A DNA stretch of 17,085 nucleotides. Source: JBBRUG01 sp038247995. Its GTDB lineage: Bacteria > Chloroflexota > Chloroflexia > Chloroflexales > Chloroflexaceae. Positions 7,459 through 14,226 of the stretch are shown piece after piece. The stretch is taken from the NCBI GenBank assembly GCA_038247995.1, contig JBBRUG010000103.1, positions 1 through 17,085 on the forward strand, in the 5' to 3' direction. Position 1 is the stretch's first letter. Each line of letters begins with the position of its first letter. A program made the position numbers and the translations under genes. The notes under the pieces were generated by a model that was not told the DNA's origin, searched no databases, and saw only the letters and a list, made by a program, of their open reading frames with translations.

Positions 7459-7485
7459 AGATTTGTCCGGCGGGCCGCGAGCGGA

Positions 7486-8850
7486 TCAGGCTCGGCGGCG
7501 CCAGAGCACTACCGTGGTCAGGCTAACCAATAGGCCGAGGCCGGCGACAACAAACGACCAGGTTAACGGGGCGAAGATCTCCGCCGGCGGCGGAGCGGTT
7601 GGTTCGATTGGAGTGATTGCCGCCTGCGGTATGTCCGTTGGCGTTGCTTCTGCTGTGGGAACCGCCGCTGTCGGGGTGGTAGTTTCGGGAGTTTCCGGGT
7701 TTAGATTGCCGGTGGGTTGGGCTGTACTCGTTTCAGTTTCCGCCCCAGGCGGGGCCGGCGACGGCTCAGCGCTGGCCGGTTCGGGCGTCGACTCGGCGGT
7801 TTCCGACGCAGGCGGCGGTGCTGGGGTTGCGTCCGGCTCGGCGTCTGGTTCCGGCGGCGCGCTTGTTTCCGTTGCGGGTTCCGATGGCTCGGGCGGCGGC
7901 TCGGCTTCAGGGGGCGCATGAAACGGCGTATCGCTCGACCAGACCGGCCCGCCCGCTGCTCCACCAACTATCAGCGTACCCGTACTCGGCCCGCCGGGAG
8001 CGCCTGAACTATCGCCAATGGTAGTGCCGGCGCCTTCATCGAAGCGATAGAGCGCCACTGTTGCGGTGTCGGGCAGGTGTGGTGCGGTGGGCGGCGTAAA
8101 AGCGCCGGTGTAGCGCACCTGGGCTGAGAGATGCAGGTCGTCGAGGAAGCCGTTGTAGTAGAAGCTGCCTGCGTAGTCGTGCTTCTCGGCGCCCAGCACC
8201 AGGTACGGGTCGCTATTCGGCTGGTTGGTCGGCCGGTCGGTGCGGTAGTCGATCCGACCAGTTGGGCCGGCGGTCTGGGCATCGAGTTGCCCATCGACAT
8301 ACAGTTCCAGCAATCCGCCATCGGCGCGGGTTACGGCAATATGATGCCAGCGGTCGTCGGTGACGGTTGTTGCGCCAACGGCCAGCCGGTCGTCCTCGCC
8401 GGTGCTGACGCCAAAGGCGATCCGCCCAGCGCACAGCGCGACGCCATAATCGCCGTAATCGCCGGCGCCGTCCACATCGCGGTCGATAATGATATTGCCG
8501 TAGTACCAGCCATTTGCGGCGCAGTCCGGCGCGCCATTCTCATCTGCTGCGGCGCGCATCCAAAACTCGATCGTGAAGTCGCCGCCGACGTTGATCGGGT
8601 GCGAACCAGTGATCTGACCGTCGTTGAGCGGGCCGAGCGGGATTTTCACCCGGTCGCTATCGCCGGCGCCGCTGCCGAAGAAGCGCAAGGATGTACCATC
8701 GGCGGCGGCGACCGGTTGGGCCGCCGGGAGGGCAAACAGCAAGCCCATGCAGCCGAGCAGCAGCGCAATGGTGCGGCGCAGGCCGGGGCTAAGGCCCTGG
8801 GCCAACCGGCGGGTACTGCTAGGTTTTTTGCCGATCTGTGTGCTGCTCAC
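7486..8850 (-). CDS. LamG-domain surface protein with C-terminal membrane anchor
   Basis: 454 residues. A basic N-terminus and hydrophobic stretch (to about residue 49, ALPAAQPVAAA) form a signal peptide. A LamG domain follows (FTIEFWMRAA, WHHIAVTR, LLELYVDGQL, YYNGFLDDLHLS, ALYRFDEGAG). A long Pro/Glu/Ala/Thr-rich linker comes next, then one transmembrane helix (WSFVVAGLGLLVSLTTVVLW) and an RRRA tail. This predicts a membrane-anchored protein displayed outside. IFAPL just before the helix resembles the FLPLI tails of its neighbours. The start is GTG with GAGG 5 nt upstream, and the nearby ATG at 8863 is out of frame. The LamG ligand is unknown. Confidence 0.85.
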   Translation of the reverse strand: MSSTQIGKKPSSTRRLAQGLSPGLRRTIALLLGCMGLLFALPAAQPVAAADGTSLRFFGSGAGDSDRVKIPLGPLNDGQITGSHPINVGGDFTIEFWMRAAADENGAPDCAANGWYYGNIIIDRDVDGAGDYGDYGVALCAGRIAFGVSTGEDDRLAVGATTVTDDRWHHIAVTRADGGLLELYVDGQLDAQTAGPTGRIDYRTDRPTNQPNSDPYLVLGAEKHDYAGSFYYNGFLDDLHLSAQVRYTGAFTPPTAPHLPDTATVALYRFDEGAGTTIGDSSGAPGGPSTGTLIVGGAAGGPVWSSDTPFHAPPEAEPPPEPSEPATETSAPPEPDAEPDATPAPPPASETAESTPEPASAEPSPAPPGAETETSTAQPTGNLNPETPETTTPTAAVPTAEATPTDIPQAAITPIEPTAPPPAEIFAPLTWSFVVAGLGLLVSLTTVVLWRRRA

Positions 8851-8880
8851 AATCGCCTCATGGTTTGCTGCGTACCATCG

Positions 8881-8896
8881 GGCCGAAGGGTCGGCC
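8881..8896. other. Short perfect hairpin between genes
   Basis: GGCCGA-AGGG-TCGGCC lies in the 51-nt gap after the 1693-residue gene. There is no T-run, so it is only a candidate processing or stability element. Confidence 0.4.
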
Positions 8897-8901
8897 TTCC
8901 G

Positions 8902-11900
8902 CTAGTTTGTCGGCGCCGTTGATGCTGTCCAGGTCGGGTCGTCATTCGCTGCGGCGCCGGAAGCGCCAAAGGTGAGCGTCGGGGCGAGGCCAGCGGCATC
9001 GAGGGTAGTTTGCCCATTGCCCGCGTTGAAACGATAGAGAGCGAGGGTGTTGGCATCGACGCTGAAGGCGGCGGTGGGCGGGGTGAACGCGCCGGTGTAG
9101 CGCACGCTGTTGGAGAGGCGCAGTTCGTCGAGTTGGCCGCGGAAGAAGCCGTAAGGCGCGAGGCCGCCGATAGTCATGCTTGGGCCGACGGTAGGGGTGC
9201 CGACGTTGGTGAGCGTACCGGCAACGCCATTGACGAAGACCTGGGCGCTGCCGGTGGCCACGTTGTAGCTGACGGCGACGTGCGACCAGGTATTGGCGGT
9301 CAGGGTGGTCGGGTGGTTCACCGATGCCCAGTTACCGCCGGTGTTCAGCATCCACCAGGTGGGGCGCCCGCCGTTCAGTTCGAGCGCCCAGCCGTTGCCG
9401 TCGATCGAACTGGCGACGAGGATCACGTCCTGGCCGGTAAGCTCAGGGCGCACCCAGAGCTCGATTGTCTGGCTGCCGGTGAGGCCGGGCACGGCGTTCC
9501 CGCGGAGTTGGTCGTTCCCATCGAAGCCCAGCGCGAAATTGCTGCTCGGCAGCGGCGTGCTGGTTGGCAGCGGCGTATTGGTCGCCGTTGGTTGAATGGT
9601 GGGCGTGGCCGTGTTTGTCGGTAGGGCGGTGTTGGTTGGCGTGGCTGAAGGCCCCGGTGGATTGGTTGCGTTCGGCAGCGGCGTATTCGACGGCGTCGGC
9701 GGATTGGTTGTGGTCGGCACCGGCGTGTTGGTGGCTGTGGGCGTACTGGTCGGCGCAGGCCCCGCGCCGCCGGTCGGTGCCGTCGAAGTGATCCAGGTCG
9801 GGTCATCATTCGCTACAGCGGTGGCGGCGCCCAGAGTGAGCGTCGGGGCGAGGCCAGCGGCATCGAGGGTAGTTTGCCCGCTGCCTTCGTTGAAGCGATA
9901 GAGCGCACGCGTGTTGGCATCGACGGCGAAGGCGGTTGTCGGCGGGGTGAACGCGCCGGTGTAGCGCACGCTGTTGGAGAGGCGTAGTTCATCGAGTTGG
10001 CCGCGGAAGAAGCCGTAGGCCGTGAGCCCGCCGACGGTCAGTTCGGGGCCGACGGTCGTCGTGCCGACGTTCGTCAGGGTTCCAGCGGCACCGTTCACGA
10101 AGACCTGGGCGCTGCCGGTGGCGGCATTGTAGCTGACGACGACGTGTGACCAGGTAGTGGCGGCCAGGATGGTTGGGTGGCTAACGGATTGCCAACTACC
10201 AGCGGTGTTGAGCATCCACCAGGTGGGGCGTCCGCCGTTCAGTTCAAGCGCCCAGCCGCTATTAGCGCCGCTGGCGACGAGGATCACATCCTGGCCGGTG
10301 AGATCGGGACGCACCCAGAGCTCGATTGTCTGGCTGCCGGTGAGGCCGGGCACGGCGTTCCCGCGGAGTTGGTCGTTCCCATCGAAGCCCAGCGCGAAAT
10401 TGCTGCTCGGTAGCGGCGTGGGGCTCGCCAACGGGGTGTTGGTTGGGAGCGGTGTGTTCGTTGCCGTCGGCACGCTGGTTGGCGTGGTTGTATTGGTGGC
10501 CGTCGGCGTATTCGTCGGCGTATTCGTTAGCGTCGGCGTATTGGTTGCCGTTGCATTCGGATTAGTCGGCAGCGGTGTGTTCGTGACGGTAGGCGTATTC
10601 GTGGCCGTGGGCAGCGGCGTGTTCGTCGCGGTAGGCGTATTCGTGGCCGTGGGCAGCGGCGTATTGGTAGCGGTGGGCGTGTTGGTGGCCGTCGGCGTCG
10701 GTTGAACTTGCAGGAACGTCGTTCCGTAGCCGATCACTTCACGGTTATTAAAGGCCTGAATCAGCGCGTTGGCGTCGGTAGGTACGGTGCCGGTGACGGT
10801 AAAGCTCAGGGTCTTCGCACCGGCGGAGGCCCCATTCGGCAGGCGCACGAGTAGCGCGCCGCGGGCCGTACCGCCTGATTCGGCGTCGGTGACGGCAGCC
10901 GGATCGACGCTGAAGGTTGCCCCGGCGCCGAAGCCGCTGATTGCCCCGGCGTTGACCCCGGTGAAGTCGATGCTGGTAGGCAGCGTAACCAGCACGCTGC
11001 CGCCGTTGGGGATGCTCGACGTGGTGAAGCTCAAGGTATAGGTGGCGCCGGCCTGTTCGCTGCTGATTGCCGTGAGCGGTTGGCCCGGTTGCATCTGCGC
11101 CAGCGCGAAGCGGAACGAGTTCGGGCGCGTGCTGGTGGTGTAGTAGAGCCGGTAGGTCAGCCCTTCCTTCAGCGAACGCACCGCCCAGACTTCGTCGGGG
11201 GAACCCGCCCCAATTGTATCGTCGGCTCCGGTCAGCACCGTCTGATTCGGCGTGGGGCGCCACCAGTTGCGGCCGTCGGTAGAGACGACATAACCGGTTG
11301 TATAGCCGGTGGCGTAGCCGTTCGCCTCATACCACATCCGGTAGATCGCGCCGTCTTTGATCACATGCGGCACGCCGACATTGTTGTCGTCGAAGGTGCC
11401 GAAGGGGCCGTTTTGGAAGATCGCGCCATTCGCATAGTTGCTTACCCGCGTCCAGTTGATCCCGTCGGGCGAGAGTGCATAGCCGATGCTGAAGCGATAG
11501 GCCGGGCTGGTGCTGACGCCTTCGTACCACATGCGATAACAGGCGCCGCTGGAACGCCCATTTTCGCATGGCGCTAGTGAACTGGCCTGATCCAGCATCA
11601 CGCTGGGGGCGACGATATAGGTTGCATCGAATTGATTCGCTACGCCCGAATGGCGCAGTACGGCATTAGCGCCCGCATTGCCGGGCACGCGCGTCCAGGT
11701 CAGCCCATCCTGCGATTCGGCTAGGCCGATGCCGGCGATGGTCGCGGCATCGCTGAAGCCGGTGTAATACATCCGGTAGGTCGCACCAACGCGGATAATA
11801 TTCATTGTCGAGACGCCGACGGCATCGAAACTACCCGGCGTGCCTGAGCCGCCAAAGACCGATCCGCCGCTCTGTGGCCCGACGACGCGCGTCCAGGTAA

Positions 11901-13983
11901 TGCCATTGGGCGAGAGCGCGTGGCCAATCCGCCGCTCAAAGAATGGAGCTGTTCCGGTGCCGACATACCACATGCGGTAACAAAGGCCGCTGGTGCGCCC
12001 ATTCTCGCAGGGGCGTGTCGGGTTGGCTTCGTCGCGCAGTACCTGGGGCGGAAAGATCTCGGTGACATCAAACGTCGTGCCGCCGCCGCCGCAGGCATCG
12101 CCGACGCGGGCGAAGATCGCGCCACCAAGGTTCGCGCACGGCCCGACGACCTGTTGCCATGGCTGCGCATTGGCGGCCGGCTCCGGCGGGGGCAAGGGCG
12201 TTGGTGTGGGGAGGGGTACATTGGTTGCCGTTGCGGTATTGGTTGGCAGTGGCGTATTGGTTGCCGTTGCGGTATTGGTGGCTGTAGCCGTATTCGTTGG
12301 TGTCTCGTTCGCGTTCGTGGGCACAGGCGTATTGGTCGCCGTCGCGGTATTCGTGGCTGTCGGCTCAGTCGTATCGGTCGGCGTTGCGGTGTTGGTGGCT
12401 GTCGGCGTGGGCGGTGCTGCGGTATCGAAGCTCAGCACGGCGCGTTCAAGCACCTCGCGTGAGTCGAACGTCTGCACGATCAGGTCGGCGCTCGGCGCGG
12501 GCGGCTCACTCAGCGTAAAGCTGATACTGCGTGTGCCCGGCAATTCGTTGGCTGCCAGGCGCACCACGAGCGCCCCGCGCACGACATTGCCTGCCGCGCC
12601 GTCGGTGATTGCATCGGCCTCGGCGGCGAGGGTTGCGCCGGCGGCAAAACCGCTAAGCCCATTGGGTTGTACTGCGCTAAACGGTATTGCGACGGGCAAC
12701 GTGATCAGCACATACCCGCCGGCGGGGATTGTCGTGGCGGTGGTGAAATTCAGCGTGTAGGTGTCGTCCACAATGACGAGATTGGCACTGCTGAGTGGCG
12801 TGCCCGGCGTTAGGGTGGCCAGGCCTACCCGCTGCGAATTCTCACGGGTCGTCGTGTTGTACCACATGCGGTAGGTCGCGCCCTCTTTGATCACAAACGG
12901 CGACCAGACATAATCGGGCGCGAGCGTGCCGGGGTCGTCGCCGCCGCTCCAGACGGCATTATTCGGCACCGGGCGCACCCAGTTCAGGCCGTTGGTCGAA
13001 ACGACGTGGCCGATCCGATGGACACCTGCATTATCCTGAGCGCTGTACCACATGCGGAACAATGGCCCGTCTTTGATCACGGCAGCCACGGCCGAGTTTT
13101 GGGCATCGAAGGTGCCGGCAGGCCCCTGGCCGATTACCGCGCCGCCGTTGCCCGTACCGGCCACACGCGTCCAGGTCAGGCCGTCGGGCGAAACGGCATA
13201 ACCGATATAGAACGGCGCGCCGGCGACGCCCTGATACCACATCCGATAGCATGCGCCGCTGGTGCGGCCGCTCTCGCAGGGCGCCGTAGTACGCGCCTGA
13301 TCGAGCAGTACAATCGGCGCGGCGACGATCGTCTGATCGAATGTGCCGGCAAGCCCTGTCGGTCGCAAGACGGCGCCTTCGGCCAGGGGGCCATCGATCC
13401 GTGTCCAGGTCGTGCCGTTGCTGGAAGCAGCCGTGCCGATGCTGAAGACCGAACCATTACCGCCGACGTACCACATCTGGTAGCCGGAAGTGGTGCGAAT
13501 GACGGTTGGGAACGAGACATTGGCGCTATCGAAGCGACCGGCGGCGCCGAAACCCAGCACGCTGCCTGAACCGGCGGCGCCGATAAAACGCGTCCAGGTG
13601 ATACCGTCGGGCGAGAGGGCGAGGCCGATCCGGCGCCCGCCGCCGTTATCGAAGCCGGTATACCATTTGCGGTAACAGGCGCCGCTGGTGCGCCCGTTTT
13701 CGCAGGGCGCCGTTGTGCTGGCGGCATCAACGATCAAGGCGTGGCCGTAGACCTGAACCGTGTCGAAGGTGGTGCCGCCGCCGCCGCAATTATCGCCGGC
13801 GCGGCCGAAGACGGCGCCTTGCATTCCGGTCGGGCAGTTACCGGCGACGTGAACCCAGGGTTGACGATTCGGCACTGTCGCCGATACCGGGTTGGCGGCA
13901 AAAATGCCGAGGAACCCGGCGACAGCAAGGAGTACGATCCAGATATCTGCTGAAAGCGAACGCCGACGGGAATGGGGGATCAT
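8902..13983 (-). CDS. Giant secreted protein: two five-bladed propellers, Thr/Pro linkers and two LamG domains
   Basis: 1693 residues. Signal peptide about 1-30 (WIVLLAVAGFLGIFAANPVSA). Propeller A about 35-410 and B about 600-970 each have five blades with YRMWY and SxDGxxW motifs, reminiscent of GH43/GH32 or Asp-box folds. Each is followed by a domain of about 110 residues (TIPAGGYVLITLP, RGALVVRL, FDSREV). Thr/Pro/Asn linkers lie at about 521-598, 1096-1188 and 1404-1476, and LamG domains at about 1191-1401 and 1478-1693. It is probably an extracellular adhesin or glycan-binding protein. No catalytic residues were identified. Unlike its neighbours it has neither an FLPLI tail nor a membrane anchor. 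The frame extends to a TTG at 14010, but the ATG at 13983 has GAGGA 7 nt upstream and begins a better signal peptide. Confidence 0.85.
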   Translation of the reverse strand: MIPHSRRRSLSADIWIVLLAVAGFLGIFAANPVSATVPNRQPWVHVAGNCPTGMQGAVFGRAGDNCGGGGTTFDTVQVYGHALIVDAASTTAPCENGRTSGACYRKWYTGFDNGGGRRIGLALSPDGITWTRFIGAAGSGSVLGFGAAGRFDSANVSFPTVIRTTSGYQMWYVGGNGSVFSIGTAASSNGTTWTRIDGPLAEGAVLRPTGLAGTFDQTIVAAPIVLLDQARTTAPCESGRTSGACYRMWYQGVAGAPFYIGYAVSPDGLTWTRVAGTGNGGAVIGQGPAGTFDAQNSAVAAVIKDGPLFRMWYSAQDNAGVHRIGHVVSTNGLNWVRPVPNNAVWSGGDDPGTLAPDYVWSPFVIKEGATYRMWYNTTTRENSQRVGLATLTPGTPLSSANLVIVDDTYTLNFTTATTIPAGGYVLITLPVAIPFSAVQPNGLSGFAAGATLAAEADAITDGAAGNVVRGALVVRLAANELPGTRSISFTLSEPPAPSADLIVQTFDSREVLERAVLSFDTAAPPTPTATNTATPTDTTEPTATNTATATNTPVPTNANETPTNTATATNTATATNTPLPTNTATATNVPLPTPTPLPPPEPAANAQPWQQVVGPCANLGGAIFARVGDACGGGGTTFDVTEIFPPQVLRDEANPTRPCENGRTSGLCYRMWYVGTGTAPFFERRIGHALSPNGITWTRVVGPQSGGSVFGGSGTPGSFDAVGVSTMNIIRVGATYRMYYTGFSDAATIAGIGLAESQDGLTWTRVPGNAGANAVLRHSGVANQFDATYIVAPSVMLDQASSLAPCENGRSSGACYRMWYEGVSTSPAYRFSIGYALSPDGINWTRVSNYANGAIFQNGPFGTFDDNNVGVPHVIKDGAIYRMWYEANGYATGYTTGYVVSTDGRNWWRPTPNQTVLTGADDTIGAGSPDEVWAVRSLKEGLTYRLYYTTSTRPNSFRFALAQMQPGQPLTAISSEQAGATYTLSFTTSSIPNGGSVLVTLPTSIDFTGVNAGAISGFGAGATFSVDPAAVTDAESGGTARGALLVRLPNGASAGAKTLSFTVTGTVPTDANALIQAFNNREVIGYGTTFLQVQPTPTATNTPTATNTPLPTATNTPTATNTPLPTATNTPTVTNTPLPTNPNATATNTPTLTNTPTNTPTATNTTTPTSVPTATNTPLPTNTPLASPTPLPSSNFALGFDGNDQLRGNAVPGLTGSQTIELWVRPDLTGQDVILVASGANSGWALELNGGRPTWWMLNTAGSWQSVSHPTILAATTWSHVVVSYNAATGSAQVFVNGAAGTLTNVGTTTVGPELTVGGLTAYGFFRGQLDELRLSNSVRYTGAFTPPTTAFAVDANTRALYRFNEGSGQTTLDAAGLAPTLTLGAATAVANDDPTWITSTAPTGGAGPAPTSTPTATNTPVPTTTNPPTPSNTPLPNATNPPGPSATPTNTALPTNTATPTIQPTATNTPLPTSTPLPSSNFALGFDGNDQLRGNAVPGLTGSQTIELWVRPELTGQDVILVASSIDGNGWALELNGGRPTWWMLNTGGNWASVNHPTTLTANTWSHVAVSYNVATGSAQVFVNGVAGTLTNVGTPTVGPSMTIGGLAPYGFFRGQLDELRLSNSVRYTGAFTPPTAAFSVDANTLALYRFNAGNGQTTLDAAGLAPTLTFGASGAAANDDPTWTASTAPTN
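8922..9549 (-). repeat. Duplicated LamG module, copy 2
   Basis: Encodes the C-terminal LamG domain of the 1693-residue protein. It is closely similar to 9783-10410. Bases 9449-9549 are identical to 10310-10410 (101 bp). Confidence 0.9.
9783..10410 (-). repeat. Duplicated LamG module, copy 1
   Basis: Encodes the first LamG domain of the 1693-residue protein. The offset to the other copy changes from 861 to 864 nt along the alignment, meaning one codon has been gained or lost. The near identity points to a recent in-gene duplication or gene conversion. Confidence 0.9.
10568..10693 (-). repeat. 42-bp tandem repeat in a Thr/Pro linker
   Basis: Three copies start at 10568, 10610 and 10652. They encode the 14-residue unit TATNTPTATNTPLP in the linker before the first LamG domain. 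The remaining linker DNA (to about 10430) has looser versions of the same codons. Confidence 0.85.
12190..12415 (-). repeat. Thr/Pro/Asn linker repeat between propellers A and B
   Basis: Degenerate repetition of codons for T-x-T-N-T and TNTPxP-type units, about 75 residues. It is a likely extended, flexible spacer and a candidate O-glycosylation region. Confidence 0.7.
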
Positions 13984-13990
13984 GGTTCGT

Positions 13991-13995
13991 TCCTC
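13991..13995 (-). promoter_or_regulatory. Ribosome binding site of the giant gene
   Basis: GAGGA on the minus strand, 7 nt before the ATG at 13983. It favours this start over the TTG at 14010. Confidence 0.75.
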
Positions 13996-14053
13996 ACCTG
14001 TGTACGACAACAGCTTAACCTTGGCGACGCTGCAATCCGCAAATTGTCCTAAA

Positions 14054-14101
14054 CGTGCGATAAACGCGCCGGTATTGGCTCACCAAGGTATTGATCGCAC
14101 G
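14054..14101. promoter_or_regulatory. Inverted repeat upstream of the giant gene
   Basis: CGTGCGAT (14054-14061) and ATCGCACG (14094-14101) are perfect 8-bp arms around a 32-nt spacer, which contains a direct repeat GGTATTG (14071-14077 and 14087-14093). It lies about 70-118 nt before the start codon. It could be an operator or a leader RNA fold. No convincing -35/-10 pair was found nearby. Confidence 0.45.
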
Positions 14102-14103
14102 GT

Positions 14104-14119
14104 TATCTGAATCCAGATA
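14104..14119. other. Perfect 6-bp hairpin
   Basis: TATCTG-AATC-CAGATA in the spacer between the 589-residue and 1693-residue genes. It lies directly beside the inverted repeat ending at 14101 and the hairpin at 14124-14158. Confidence 0.5.
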
Positions 14120-14123
14120 GAAT

Positions 14124-14158
14124 CCGGCCCAGCATGCCATTGCTGATGATAAGGCCGG
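14124..14158. other. Bulged stem-loop after the 589-residue gene
   Basis: CCGGCC plus CAGCA (14124-14134) pairs with TGCTG (14141-14145) and GGCCGG (14153-14158), leaving a 7-nt bulge and a TGCCAT loop. It lies 69 nt past the stop of the 589-residue gene, so it could end or stabilise that transcript. No T-run follows. The rest of the gap (14159-14226) shows only an ATTTAAAT palindrome at 14160-14167. Confidence 0.5.
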
Positions 14159-14226
14159 GATTTAAATGCGCGCTAAATGCATGGAGGTACGATGTGACAC
14201 GTAGTTACCAGGTGGTGTTGGGGTGC

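Noticed and set aside
7486..7600. LPXTG-type sortase signal at the end of the membrane-anchored LamG protein
   Set aside because: There is a transmembrane helix and an RRRA tail but no LPXTG-like motif before it. IFAPL is not a known sortase site.
13984..14010. TTG start of the giant gene at 14010
   Set aside because: The ATG at 13983 has GAGGA 7 nt upstream and gives a standard signal peptide. The extension would contain the ribosome site.
13984..14104. TTGGTG / TTTATC promoter for the giant gene
   Set aside because: The spacing is 16 nt, but the -10 box matches the consensus at only about three positions and overlaps an inverted repeat. Too weak to report.
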